This document shows, in pieces, positions 35,600 to 48,379 of a stretch of 64,000 bases of DNA (position 1 is its first letter; the number at the start of each line of letters is the position of its first letter). The DNA is from Ceratothoa steindachneri (Eukaryota > Arthropoda > Malacostraca > Isopoda > Cymothoidae), in NCBI GenBank assembly GCA_963969495.1, contig OZ018326.1:182939653-183003652 (forward strand), in the 5' to 3' direction. The position numbers and the translations under genes were made by a program. The notes under the pieces are model-generated. The model saw only the letters and a list, made by a program, of their open reading frames with translations, did no database searches and was not told the DNA's origin.

Positions 35600-36118
35600 A
35601 TTTTTAAAAGTTGTGAATTTTAGTAGCGGGAGACTACATCTCACTCTGTTGGTCGGTCAATGTTTTGCTTTTTTTTAATAAAATTGTAACAATTCAGCCA
35701 ATTCTAACGAAATTTGAAACCCTTGTTGTTTTTCATTTTCTTTCGAATGATATAATTGGCAAAGTACTCCCATGTTAGCCAGGGAATTATATTGTTTTAG
35801 CAATAAAATCATAATTATTTGGCAGATTCTAACGAAATTTAAAACCCCTATGTTGTTTGATATTATATTTCGAATGATATAATTGCTAAATTACTCCCCA
35901 AATTAGCCAGGTAATTATTTTGGGAGTAATAACATCTTAACTATTCGGCCGATTCTAACGAAATTTTAAACCCTTAATGGGTTTAAATTCTCTTTCGAAT
36001 GATACAATTCCCAAGGTGCTCCCAAGGTTACTCCGGGAATTATTGAAAGTTTTTAAAGTCGTAAGGACATAAATCATAATAAGTGTGGACACGCGACTTT
36101 TTGGTCAGCAGACCTTGT
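35600..36118 (+). repeat. dispersed repeat, copy 1, with expanded 125-bp tandem array
   Basis: Non-coding repeat that recurs at 38570-38846. Both copies share GGTCGGTC near the start, CCGATTCTAACGAAATTT-type blocks, AACCCTTAT(G)TTG, GAAAGTTT...GTCGTAAGG and the 3' end ACGCGACTTTTTGGTCAGCA. Copy 1 has three tandem units in its middle, with ATTCTAACG starting at 35701, 35826 and 35952 (spacing 125-126 bp); copy 2 has one. Confidence 0.82.
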
Positions 36119-36224
36119 TTTATGACTGTGTAGGATTATGCATCTGGAGATTAACACCTCAGGAGCTCAACACAAATAGGTTAAAACTAACGGTACACCA
36201 TTATGGCTTTTCTGTTGTTAGAGT

Positions 36225-36590
36225 GTGGGGATCATATTAGATTGCTTTTTACGTGTGATTTCAAATAGTCAGCCTGAAATAAAATCTTGTTTATTCAAGG
36301 AAGATTTTGCTCGTTATCATACTTTAAAAATAACAAAAGAATGGGAGGAACAAATCTGCTTCATACGACTTCATTATCATAGTCAGTCCCCTAGCCTAAA
36401 CCAAATATAACATGTCTGGAATACTAGACATGACTTTAGGGAAAAACTTAAAAAAAACAACAGCAACATGCTCAGAATTGCTGAATATCTCACGCTAAAC
36501 ATGGTCGGAAACACCACAAGCTGTATTACAGAAATTATCGATCTGTGCATAAGCGAGTTGCAGCACTAAAAACACTAAGATCATCGATCC
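36225..36590 (+). pseudogene. Tc1-like transposase C-terminal scrap
   Basis: Reads LFKEDFARYHTLKITKEWEE (about 36285-36345) then HYHSQSPSLNQI followed by a stop, and HVWNTRHDFREKLKKN after it. This parallels the Tc1 segment QDNAxPHxxKxTxxW...SPDLNPIExxW. The second catalytic Asp is the D of KEDFARYHT; the final Glu is replaced by a stop at QI*HVW. It continues in decayed form to about 36590. It is unrelated in detail to the other two Tc1 remnants here. Confidence 0.7.
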
Positions 36591-37441
<851 letters not shown>

Positions 37442-38173
37442 CTAACGTGTAATATGTAATGGGAAAGTCGAAGTTTGGTCGTTAAGTGTGGCTTTGTTAT
37501 CTAAAATATATATGGATTCAAGGATTCGTAAATCAGAGAGGGTATTAGCTGTAGAGACTATAGAAAAGTCTTCGAGTTTTACCTGTAAATTGCAAGAATT
37601 GGCGTGGAGTCGGATGATAGAATAGTCAGGTTTGGCTAGGGGCAAACCCGTACGGCAGGACCTCCCGGCGTGCTGTTCAACTCTTGAATGGAGAGTTCGG
37701 CTGGTAGAGCCAATATAGGTCGCATTGCACGATGGACACAAGTAATTATATATGAGAGATGAACGACACGCATCAGGAAGGCGATCTTTATGATGAAAGA
37801 GCGAGCCTATTGTATATTGGTTTGGGGTGATTATTTTGAGGTCCAAAAAGGGCAGATTTTTTGGGGGGGATAATCGAGCATGTTTCAACAGTCATATTTG
37901 ATGTTTGTGGTTCAAAGAAGGGTACATACCGGAAGTGTAAAAGTTTATTAACGGTGGCTTTATCTTCAGTCGGATTAAGAAAATGATAAAGACATCTCCT
38001 TTTGCGGTTTTCCATAAAAAAAGTTTGGGAATCCGTTGTCTTGAAAAATGTTCTTAAGAAAAGAAAACTCTTCATGTAATAGTTTATAATTAGAGCATAT
38101 TTTAAATGCTCTATGTAGCAGGGTGTCAATAGTATTAGTTTTAAAAGAACGTGGAATAAAGCTAAAGAAGCTT
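37442..38173 (-). pseudogene. Penelope-like element 3' end with GIY-YIG endonuclease
   Basis: The minus strand gives a Penelope-like retroelement. SFIPRSFKTNTIDTLLHRAF (from 38173 down), then LHEEFSFLK, NPTEDKATVNKLLHFRYVPF and the C-terminal GIY-YIG nuclease: LFHHKDRLPDACRSSLIYN, YLCPSCNATYIGSTSRTLH, LPLAKPDYSIIRLHANSC and LRILESIYILDNKATLN. The Y..CPSC..TYIG.T.R core and the catalytic-type Glu (LESIYI) are intact, and the last 148 codons (37442-37888) form one open frame. The upstream part is frame-shifted near 38100 and 37830. RT palm motifs are missing because similarity ends at the palindrome (38131-38271). Confidence 0.88.
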
Positions 38174-38271
38174 GTTTATAGGCCAGTCCAAGTGTTTTTC
38201 GCTAAGGCACTTAGACCGTCCTATCAAAAAGCTTCGTTAGCTTTATTCCACGTTCTTTTAAAACTAATACT
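38131..38271. repeat. palindromic junction (43-bp arms) at the Penelope-like truncation
   Basis: 38131-38173 and 38229-38271 are reverse complements with a single mismatch (AGTATTAGTTTTAAAAGAAC...AAGCTT in both arms). The 55 bp between are themselves imperfectly palindromic (GGCCAGTCCAAGTG against CACTTAGACCGTCC). The left arm encodes the SFIPRSFKTNTI segment on the minus strand, so the right arm is the same coding segment inverted. Confidence 0.9.
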
Positions 38272-38569
38272 TTCCCTCGAAGTACGAACACTTTCAGTTG
38301 CACACCCATCAAAGTGTTGGAGCTATAAATCTTTTACTAAGTAAATTCTTTGAAGTCCTTCACCACCTTTCATTTTCTTTTCGATATTAATTTTGAATCT
38401 CAAAGAAAGTTTAGTTTCGATTATTGAGGCCGTCATTTGAATTTTTGTTGCTTTTTGTTCTAATTTTCTTAATATATTCTATAGAAATTTATGGTCGTCA
38501 AGCATAGTCAAATCGTACCTTCTACTTCTCGGGCACTAACAATTTCTTTAACCTCAGAGGTAATTTTCA

Positions 38570-38846
38570 TTTAATTTTTAGTCGCGTGCGACTCGATATC
38601 TCACTATGATGTGGGATCGGTCGGTCAGTCCGTCCATTATGCTCCGTTTTGCTTTTCATATGTTTTGTAATAACATTGTAACTATTCGGCCGATTCTAAC
38701 AAAATTTAAAACCCTTATGTTGTTTTACATTCTATTTCAATTTCCTCCCAAGTTTTGTTCGGAAATTATTGAAAGTTTGTGGTCGTAAGGTCATAAATCA
38801 GAATAAGTGAGAGCACGCGACTTTGGTCAGCAGATCTTGTTTTTCT
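38570..38846 (+). repeat. dispersed repeat, copy 2, single-unit version
   Basis: Partner of 35600-36118 with one central unit. AGTCGCGTGC at 38580-38589 and GCACGCGACT at 38813-38822 are exact reverse complements near its two ends, suggesting a non-autonomous DNA element, although similarity between copies continues about 24 bp past the right one (GGTCAGCAGATCTTG). Confidence 0.78.
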
Positions 38847-39744
38847 GTCAATCACTAACTCTTTCATTATATTTACACATATTTGTGTGTGTATGTAAAT
38901 CTTTGTATGTGAATTGAAACCAATGAAACGATACCTAAATATTGTCAGACATTGAATTATTTAAATAACTGTTAAAAAAATAAATTAAAGTCTGGAGAAA
39001 TTATCGTTGAAAGAATTGAGAATTCTAATAAGGAACCGCATTAAACCTCGGACTGCCATATAACATACAAAATTGTTAGGTAAGAAAAATTAATCCAACT
39101 ATAGATTAAAAAAAATATCAACACTTACGAGCGTAACAAAGGATAAATTCTTCACATAGAGATGACTAAAATTCCACCTTTATAAAGCAGAAATTCTTGC
39201 TCATATACATTTTTCTCTGTCTACAATATGATCAAGAAAAAGCATGATCCAAATGGCTTAATTTATTTAAATGAAATTGAAAGGAAAGTATTAAAGAATA
39301 AGCATTCAATCAGTCTCATATCAGCAATATGATTTACTAAAAAATCATTAAATAAATACAAATCAAACAATCGATTACAATCGGCGGAGGTACAAGATAG
39401 ATTTTAGAACGCACTATATAACCAATGAAAATTTACAGGGTGTTCCCAATTATTGTAGAAAATTATTGAAATAGGATATAACACTCGTCGTAGCATTCAT
39501 AAACGATGACAAATCTTATGCTTCAGTATTTTCAGATTTACTTCGACGAGGCCTAGAGCTACAAGAACTTACATTTCTTCATGCAATTTGGTGATTTATG
39601 CTTCGTACAGTCAGGAAAAAATAAAAATGATAAAACATAATGATACAGGAGACTCACTTCTACCTAAAACATTTATTACAGTGTTTGAGCAAACTTTCAT
39701 TAATTCGAAGTGGTAGGCGTCGGCAATCAGATTGATGAGATATA
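38847..39744. other. intergenic stretch, nothing firm
   Basis: AT-rich. ACAGGGTGTTCCCAATTATT near 39436-39455 resembles a mariner-type end but no transposase follows. Confidence 0.45.
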
Positions 39745-39746
39745 TA

Positions 39747-40992
39747 CAGGGCTGGACAAAATAATTCCAACAGTAGAAATTTAACACCAATATTTCAATG
39801 ATCCATTATATTACGAATAACCTTTCAAATTTTATTGTGGGTGCTTAATTCTTATTGCCGATACATAGTTCTATTTATCAACCTTAATGATTATTTGTAT
39901 TTAGTTTTCAGGTCGTGGTATAGATGCTAAGATGCGTGACCTCACTGAGTTCGGAAAAGGACAAATTGTTGGAGCTCGAATTGCAGGAGCTTCTGTCACG
40001 AAAACAGCTAAACTCCTTATTTTTTTGAGAGCTACCATATCAAAGACCATGAAAGAATTCGAGAAGTAAGGCAAAACCTCCAGCAGGAGGAGTAATTCCG
40101 GCAGGACTTCGAAGCTCTCATAAAGCGAGCGACGAGCATTGAAACGCATTGTGACGAAAAATCCCCAGGCAACTTCTCCTAAAGTGACTGCAGAGTTGAA
40201 TCAACATTTTACTGCCCAGTTTTGACTAAAACTGTTTGCCGTGAGCTCAATAAAGTCGGAGATTATGGAAGAGCCGTCATCAAGTAACCACTGCTTTCTC
40301 ATCAAAACATTCAGAAAAGGCTGAGCTGGTGTAGAGATCACAAAGGCTGGTTAACTGACTAATGGAAGCAAGTAATATTCTTTTTCCCACTATAGGGCGA
40401 GTTTACTTTAGAGGCAGCCCTGGGAAGATTTTAATAAAGACTGCCTTCTTTCTACAGTGAAGCACGGAGGGAAGTTAGTAATGGTTTGAGCAGCCATATC
40501 TTAGAATTCTCTTGATCCAAGTGTGGCCCTGCGTGGTAGGATCAACAGCAACAAATATGTGAATATTTTGGAAGATCAAGTCCATTCCATGTTCCAGACA
40601 TTATGTTCTGAAGGTGAGTGCTTTTTCTCAGATGACAATGCCCCAATACACACCGCTAATGTGGTTATGAATTGGGATGAAGAGCACAGGAGTGAGCTAC
40701 ATACAACACATGGAGTGCTCCCCACAATCTCTAGATCTTAGTATTATTGAACATTTGTGGTGCGTATTGGAGCGACAAGTTAGAATCCGTAACCCTCCAC
40801 CTCCGTGTCTGAAACAGCTGGAAGCATTGTAAGAATAATTGGTGAAGATTCCTCTTAAGGAAGTCAGGACGCTGTATGACTCAATTCCAAGACGCATCGA
40901 AACTGTTTAGAAAGCAAAAGGAGGACCAACTCCGTATTAAATAAAGATTCATTGAATTTATCATGTGTTCCAATTATTTTGTCCAACCCCTG
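39747..40992 (+). mobile_element. Tc1-like transposon with both inverted repeats and TA duplication
   Basis: The left end is CAGGGCTGGACAAAATAATT at 39747, preceded by TA (39745-39746). The right end is AATTATTTTGTCCAACCCCTG, ending at 40992 and followed by TA (40993-40994). The ends pair over about 25 bp with few mismatches. The element is 1246 bp, a normal Tc1 size, and carries a decayed transposase. Confidence 0.92.
39932..40940 (+). pseudogene. Tc1-like transposase pseudogene
   Basis: Starts MRDLTEFGKGQIVGARIAGA with SVTKTAKLL next (39932-40020), a normal Tc1 N-terminus with its helix-turn-helix. It is then broken by stops and shifts, with VTKNPQATSPKVTAELNQHF near 40150-40210, SVALRGRINSNKYVNILEDQ (40515-40570), FFSDDNAPIHTANVVMNW (about 40620-40675), SLDLSIIEHLWCVLER (about 40728-40775) and LYDSIPRRIETV ending near 40910. 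The second catalytic Asp (DDNAP) and the Glu (IIEHLW) remain; the first site reads FSHYR where SDES is usual. It is inactive, though its ends are intact enough to have been mobilised by a relative. Confidence 0.9.
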
Positions 40993-41339
40993 TAGGTTAT
41001 CTTATTTCTGTTAGCGACATCGTATTGGCTACCTGAAGACATAAAAAAACACATAAAGATGAACCAAAGATAAAGATAAATCCTAGTCTGAAAACTTTTA
41101 TACATAATGAGACCCATACATATAGAAGATGACCTCGCAGGAGGTGAGAGGATTTAATTCGTTCAATGGCAGAAGTAATAAATTGTTTCATAGTGTTAAA
41201 TTCTGTAAGAACTACCAAAGAACTTGTGAAGCAGTGATATGTTTACATCTGATGATGATCACGAAATATTCTTTGTACATCTACGAGTATATACACACAA
41301 TGATCTATAGAGATAGAAGCTTGAGGTGAAACTGACGTT

Positions 41340-42530
41340 ATAGTTTAAACATAAGGGAGTGGTTGTTGGGAATGGTACAGACGCTGGTCTATGCCATGGG
41401 ACTTTTGGCTTCGCGAGGTACCGATTTTTCTCATTAAGGAATTCAGCTGCGTCTCAATTTTTACGACTAAAACAGTGTTCCGTCGGTTGAGTAATCCTCA
41501 AGTAATCTAGGCTCTATGTATACTAATTTTGAGCAAGATTTGTGGTTTTCACTGAACCTCAGACTGTTTCATTAGGATTTCAATATTCAAGCTCACCAGT
41601 GATAAGGTGAGTGTTGAATATAGAGATTAATACTTACGGACACCTTGGTTGCCATTCCACATGGCCACGTCTTTCAGTCTTGTTAAAGAAATTGTCATTC
41701 CCCTAATCTCTTACCACAGTAGCGAAATGGGCAGTAGCGCCATCCTGTTGGAACCGAACCACTCAGGGAGAGCTTCAGCAGGCTTTTCAATGTCGGACAT
41801 TGACTATCCCCTCTCGATGGTGAGGGAAGTCATAGCAGGTACATGATTATCTAAGGAAAATGACCCTAAAATGCTTTCCACTAACCACATCACACAATGA
41901 TCCATCGAATTTCTTCTAGTTTAGAATGTTACCCCCAATGCAGATTGTTATGTAACCAGTATCGAACATTATGTCGTTTAATCTCATTAATTACATTAAA
42001 CAAAGCTTCATCGCTAAACAGCGGTTGTTCGCACCCAATTAAGTGAAAAACCATTCACACATCTTGAGGTATCTGTCAGGGTCCACCACTGTTAAGTTAT
42101 ACAAGATCTAATATTTTCACAGATGATACCTTTGCTTTTTTAGGCACCAAAAAGGATTCTTTTTTGAACATTCAGCTCCATTGAGCTCCTGCGAAGTGAT
42201 TTTGGGGGTTAGCGTAAAAATATTTTCACGACACTTCCTTTCGTTTCGCCATCTACACTTGGTCTTCCAGAACCGGCTTTGTTCATGTCACTAGTGTGTT
42301 TCTTTAGAATTACTACTTACTTTCTTCACCGAGAAAAGCCAATGGGCTCATTCTAAGATTGCGGATGTTGAAAGCATCGTTTATTTTTTTAAATGACCAT
42401 CCGCTACGACAATATAGAAGCACCAGTTCAATTATTTCTTGTTCGACAAACTCATATTTAAACTGTGGGTCAAAAAATATAGTTAGCTAAAATTGGTGAT
42501 GTTTCTCTTTGCAAACATTAGTGACACCCT
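41340..42530 (-). pseudogene. mariner-like transposase pseudogene, nearly full length
   Basis: Minus-strand order: FEFVEQEIIELVLLYCRSGW (about 42415-42470), an HTH-like stretch, NKAGSGRPSVDGETKGSVVK (about 42220-42290), SQELNGAECSK-type sequence, YNLTVVDPDRYLKMCEWFF (about 42050-42110), CEQPLFSDEALFNVINEI (about 41990-42045), and RFQQDGATAHFATVV near 41715-41765. Both first catalytic Asp (SDEA) and second (QQDGAT) can be read. The third site lies in decayed sequence below 41660, where FLNEKNRYLAKPKVPWHRPA is seen near 41380-41440. The right end ACACCCT at 42524-42530 resembles the family terminus. Frameshifts are many. Same broad group as 32174-32681 but clearly older. Confidence 0.72.
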
Positions 42531-43599
42531 ATATAAAAAAGAAGGTAACTCTACTTTCGTTCCTAACTTTCAGTATAAGCGGTTCCATTTTCCCCTCTGT
42601 CCCTTACTTGCTTCCATCCACGGTCATTTGTTTCCATACCTTCAATGATGACTTATTTTTAGTTGGAGGATAGCCCCTTTGGTATATTTATCTCCTTAGT
42701 CTTTTCTTCCATTAAAATGTACTGGTATATATGTATCTGCAAATATTTCGAATAAACAAGAGTAGAAATTCGGGAGATTTATGATGGTTATTACATAATT
42801 ACCTACGATGCATTACGTAAAGATTGTTCAAATAATCTAAGCATCATTTGGTAAAATTGAGGTTTTAATCTAAGCATCATTTGGTAAAGATGAAGAACAT
42901 GAAACACGCGGACAAGACATTATTGCATGCTGATTGTAAGAAGAAACGACTGAGGATGATTAATAGTCTAAATGAATTGTATCAACATAGAGGATTCAAA
43001 AAACATCTAATATTTTGGGAGTATCATTTAGGAAAGCGATGGCTGCAAATGATTGATGAAAATTAGAATAACTATAGCAAAAACGGTTTGGAGGAAGTGA
43101 AAAAGATACAAACGAATATTTCTATAACATGGATGTGATGATAAGAATTTTTTAAAATTTTTATCCCAGGTATTGTCAACTATAACATATTTTTGTGAAA
43201 CATATACCGTTAAGAATGTTAGAAAAAGAATGGAGAAAATGAAAATGTATTTATTCTTGCGCAAAATTATGAGAATCGCCTCCAAATTTCGTTAAAAAGT
43301 AATAGATACTAAGGAAAATTGTAGAGCTGAGACATGTGATGGTGAGAAAGAAGGTATCCTTTAGGAAATATTTGTTGGATGTATTCTAAGATACGTTTGC
43401 CGGGTTCGTCTCAAGGGTTATTTGAAAGATAAACACCTTTACAAAAATAAACTTTAATACAAATAATAAGAACACAGGCACAGATAAATATGGAAATCTA
43501 AATAATAATCAGTACGACAAAAGAATATTGTGACAGGCAAAAAATAAGGAAACTAGATCCGGGAAAATATATAAGTGATCTAATAAGTTGGATTGAATG
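42531..43599. other. intergenic stretch, nothing recognised
   Basis: AT-rich. Short direct duplication: TAATCTAAGCATCATTTGGTAAA occurs near 42834 and again near 42867. No coding feature supported. Confidence 0.5.
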
Positions 43600-44480
43600 A
43601 GATATTTAGCAAATCTATTGGCGTTACACCAAATGGGGAATTCTTCTTAGGACTGGGAAGGAAGAGATGGGACTTACGAGGAAAGGAAACCTGGTTACCT
43701 CTTGAGGATGAACTTGGGATGTGGAAGACCAATGGCCAAGTCTTCGTCTATGGAATTTCGATGCAAAGGCGTCCAGAAAGACTTCAAAAGTGGTTCAGAT
43801 TACCTCGGCTCCAGGGAGAAGTAATCACCAAATCAAGATTCGTCTGTGGATGGCAGGAAGTCTAAACCAATATATGAGACGAGAGAGACCGGGGACAATC
43901 TTCCAGGCGTGTAAACGGGTTTCCGTAATCTTCCTCTGATCAGGGCGGATTACACGAGGATGATCTGCTGACGAGATCACAATGGCGAGGGGACCACTTC
44001 ACGAGAGACAGATACTAGGGTCTGGATGACCAGAAGCTCAGGTTCTCTCTATCTGCTAAGGATTTGCAGACATCGCCTTAAATAGGCTCCACAGCTATGA
44101 TCGACAGAGGGCTGCGCGCGCAAGGGCGTCTCAAGGGGATATCGGACGCGGCTTAAGCAAACATAGACCTTCGGGTATCAATGAGGCGTAAGGAAATTAA
44201 GCGAGATTTCCAAGCGATATCGGACGCGGCTTACGCAAACATGAACTTTGATAATTTGGAGCATCGACGAGGTGAACGGAAAACAAGAGAGATTCACTTC
44301 TACTTCAAGAGGGGAAAGATGGACACGGCGGCCACCTCGGAGAGGGACAGCGTTATCAAACCGGGGGAAAGACGGTGATAAAGCACCCCAAATTAAACAA
44401 AGCTGCGCTAGTCTGTCTCGACCAGAGAAATTCTGTGTGATAACGGCGTATTGAGTTTCATGCTCCCACAGATTCCAACA
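43600..44480 (-). repeat. GC-richer island, possible LTR (minus strand)
   Basis: Composition rises sharply above the flanks. On the minus strand the island begins TGTTGGAATCTGTGGGAGCA at 44480, a usual LTR-type start, with a TATTTAAGG box at 44077-44085. GATATCGGACGCGGCTTA occurs twice, 78 bp apart (44138 and 44216). No retroelement domain is attached, and the other boundary and target duplication were not settled. Two open frames (43593-43865 and 44181-44378) match nothing. Confidence 0.35.
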
Positions 44481-45734
44481 CAGGTAATTGATGATGTAAA
44501 TTCATAAATTAAATTAACAGGTTATCTATATGCCATGGCGTTTTTGTATAGTATCATTCTAGTCACAATAAAGGCCTAAAGATCCAATCTTATTATAAAA
44601 ACTAGGTACAGAGCCATGACGCGCATGGGGATAGAGATTGCCTAGTGATGACTTTTTACATTTTTGTAAATACCTATTTAATATTCAGTAGCCGACTCAG
44701 CAGGATTAGAGAGAGGGACCTTTTGTTAGTATATAATGTTTTATTGTGTTTTTAAAAGTTTGTCCACATAAAAGGGAAGAGAAGTAGGTGGAGTCAGGGA
44801 AGTAAGCGAGTAGGTTAGCATATGTGAGTGAAATTTGATCTGACCAGCAGTAAGATTGATTGGTGAAATTAATGACTCGACTCCGTGATCAGACTCGGCC
44901 AGTGTTATATGTGAGACGTCGAATATGAAGGTTCCGTGAATAAAGCTATTAAGACAATGGCTGTTTAAAGGCACATTCTTTGAAATTTAGGAGTAAGCAA
45001 TACTATATAAATTCGTCTCCTAAGTTTGGTTGACTGACATTTAAATTAAAAAAATAGCCAGGAGATAATGTAGTTAGGCTATGGGAAGGAGAAAAGTTTT
45101 TATTATAAATTTCTATTGACTGGCTTGATACGCTGTCTAGACATTAAACTAATTATGGTTTTCTCTTATCTTGAATTATGGGGTGCTGGAGACTGTCAAA
45201 TCGAAGTCACATAGAAAACAAAGTTCCGTCACTTGGTTTTGTACAAACAGTTTTGAACTCTGTGAAGACAGACTGATTGTCTTTCAGATCACGATATGAA
45301 GATAATAACAATTTTGCTGGTTTATTGGAGGGAGGGGGCGATTATACCAGTACCTCTTTTCGGGATAAGATATCTGAAAAAAAGAGAAGGACACAATATC
45401 TCAACGAATTTGACGTTTGACCCTCCAGATATCCCATTAAGTTCTTCTACAGCTTGATTGGTTCATCCAGGTTTCGGATGAGGTGAACCTGTACATTATC
45501 TCAAAAATTTTGTAATCTTAGCTAGATGAATGTGTGGGATCTGGTAGTGAGCTCGGAGTTTGCTCTCCCGTGAGAAGTGGGAATCTCGCAGTGAGTTGGA
45601 TCTTATGAAAATACCCTCATTTTCGAGTTGATGTTCCTGGAGATTTGCCAGATTGCAGTAGTGAGGTGATAGCTGTGAATATTTGACTAGACCACGGCCT
45701 TTCTGCTTCCTTTACTCTTTAGGGACTTGTCTCA
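44481..45734. other. intergenic stretch, nothing firm
   Basis: The part nearest 45735 may be decayed CR1 sequence (a balanced, non-repetitive stretch from about 45360), but no RT motif could be read. Otherwise featureless. Confidence 0.45.
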
Positions 45735-46500
45735 GAAACGGAATGTGCTGATTAGTAGCGATCTCAAATTATCGAATAAGGGTTTATATGTAGAGAAGAG
45801 GGCTCAGAGCCTGCTGGGTTACATCCGGAGGCAATTCAACTTTTGAAACAAGGAGGTTGTACTGCTTTTGTACAACCCAGTGGTGCAACCTCACCTGGAG
45901 TACGCAGATCGGTTCTGGTTTCTTCACTAACAAAAAGACATCGACGTTTGGAAAAGGTGCAATCCAGGGCCATGAAACTGATCCCATCGGTCAAGAACGC
46001 GACATACTTGAAAAGATTGCAAGAGTGCGGTCTCTTTTCGATCTAGAATCGAAAACTGCGTGATCGTCTCATAGAGACTCAAAATTTTGATGAGCTTTGG
46101 AAATATCGACTATATGAAGTACTTAAACTTTGACTGGGATGCAAGTCAAAATCACGGGAAGAAGGTGATATTGCCCACATTTAATCCTCTTCTGGTGGGT
46201 AAGTCCTTCACTTACGACATCTGCGACACGTCGAGTAGACTGCCATTGGAAGTTCTCAATAGTAGCAGTGTCGAAAAGTTTAAGATTCGACTCAACAACA
46301 TATCTCAAAACATAATGTTGTGGTAGCAATTTTGTAGTGCGGGCAGGTAGGGAAAGTGTAATTTATACAAGCGTAGGTTAGCGGAGTTTCATCTTCTAAG
46401 GAGTGCCTCCTCAGCATAGGCATCAAGGCCTATGGGGTACTTCTTTTTCTTGTAACTCTCTTGTGCGACCCTGTGAAGTATTAATAAAGTTTCGACAATG
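45735..46500 (+). pseudogene. CR1-like LINE 3' end (RT thumb region and 3' UTR)
   Basis: Plus-strand blocks follow the C-terminal end of a CR1-type RT: LISSDLKLSNKGLYVEKRAQ, SLLGYIRRQFNF (to about 45845), LYNPVVQPHLEYADRFW (about 45865-45920), RLEKVQSRAMKLIPSVKNA (about 45935-46000), NIDYMKYLNFDWDASQNHGK (about 46100-46165) and FTYDICDTSSRLPLEVLNSS (about 46208-46270), with a stop at 46324-46326. The last 80 codons (46087-46326) are open and well preserved; upstream frames are shifted. The 3' UTR seems to run to about 46500. The palm with its YADD box is missing: a 5'-truncated copy. Confidence 0.85.
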
Positions 46501-48379
46501 GTTTTTTGAAATGTTATTTAAGTTTACTGAATTGTTGGACGTAAATTTCATAGTCACTGGCGAGAAAGATTCATGATTGATCAACAAAGTTTTGACTGAC
46601 TCTATTAATTGTTTGATAATCGTTTAAAAATCCTCAGGATCACTACCAATGGATGCCCAAGGAGAGATATATATCCCTCGAATATCTTTAGATTGTTATA
46701 TAAAGGTGGCAATGATTTTTCTTATTGCTCTAAATCTGAGAGTCTCACTGATTTAATACGTGTGTGACAGGCCATGTTTTTACTTAAGGAGATGAGAGAG
46801 AGAAAGAGTAATTTACAACACACCTTATTTGTGTGACCGGTACAAAGAGGAAGGCGAAGTGATGCTGGACTCCCTTACGCAGGTTTTTAACTGACACTGC
46901 CCAATCGGATATGTTAGTCGCAATTAGTGAGGATGACCCGCGTCCTCTTTTTCAGCCAGTCCCCATCCGTGCAGGAAACTTGATAATATTTAGCCTTATA
47001 TTTTCGGAATATTTTTCCTTTCTCTAGTTTCACTAATTTGTACAAACTTCGTCCATGCTACACTTTAATATGTATTCAAATATATATTAGAAGGATAAAG
47101 GTAGGATATTTGATTTATCTCTCTTTTCGAAAGATTTATTTTAATACTGCATCGATAAAAACATTCTGGCTTAAATTCGAAACTATATTTACAAAATGTT
47201 TCACTTAACAAACAAAAAGCACTATTTTCAGGTCCATTATGCCTTAATTTGAATAATAAAAATACGCTTAACAGAAAATTCCGAGTATGCATCCACCCCC
47301 ATAAAATTTGCAAACTCGACTTGTTTAACAATCCTCTACCTTATTATGGAGCATTAGCACTTCTCCACATATTCCGCATAAATTGGTTCCAGTTTCTAAC
47401 TCTCGTCTCTTTATTTCTTGAAAAATCTTTTACTTGACCCTAGCATCTCTATTTCTCATCGCCTCACTCCCATATTCAGATGCGGAGAAAAGAAATCTCC
47501 TTGACTTTCGATCACAGTACAACCACTATTTTATTAATCCTTCTAATTTTCTCTAGCGCTTGAATCCACAGTGGTCAGCCTTGAGCATAGTAGCCATTCT
47601 CTAATCGAATACTTGTTCTTGTGACTGCCTTTTGCTGCCAAGAGTCTTCATCATCTTAGCTTTTACACCGACAGATTAGCCCAACCTTTGTTAGGTTTAC
47701 AGTCCCTTCTCTTATCTTTAACCTTTGCTCTCTTATATATTTTACTCTAATATCTTGATATTTAACAAAGATTTTGCGGCTGTGGTTCGCTCTGCTGCAG
47801 GAACCAAAATAGAGTCGCTGCAAGTTATAGAGATGTATCTAACTTTTAATTTTTTTTTAAGGTGAGTTCATATAGTAATGCCTTCATCTTAGATATCTTT
47901 TAACAGTGATTTTAATTGTGTCTGTAAGGTAAGATTAATTTGGTAGGTATAAACTATAAATAATCATGATAATACAAAGCAATAAACGAATACAATCTAA
48001 CCAAGCTATGAGAAAAAAGAACAAATATTCGTCCTATACATAGTTCACCACTCATTACACAACGCTTCTTAAAAATACGAACGGCCCCTCGTCTGAGGGT
48101 GCCGTCTTGAAACTTGAATAAGTTGTGGTTACGCTGGCAGTACAAGAAGAGGAATATTGTATTGACTAAGGAGGTTCAGACAAATGGATGAGGACCAAAC
48201 AGGAGTGTTTTTGTCAAATTTCATTATCACTTTAGCTGAAATTCTTTGAAAAATATTATAACTTTCAAAAAATCCGATACAAACTAGTAGGTAGTCAGCC
48301 ATTGGAGAAATCTGATAAAAACTGCTGTTCCAAAATGCCCTAGTGTATAAATATTATAATTTCTTGAACTTCGTAGGGA
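46501..48379. other. intergenic stretch, nothing recognised
   Basis: AT-rich DNA. Open frames at minus 47065-47331 and minus 47954-48145 look like chance. No repeat or RNA gene seen. Confidence 0.5.
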
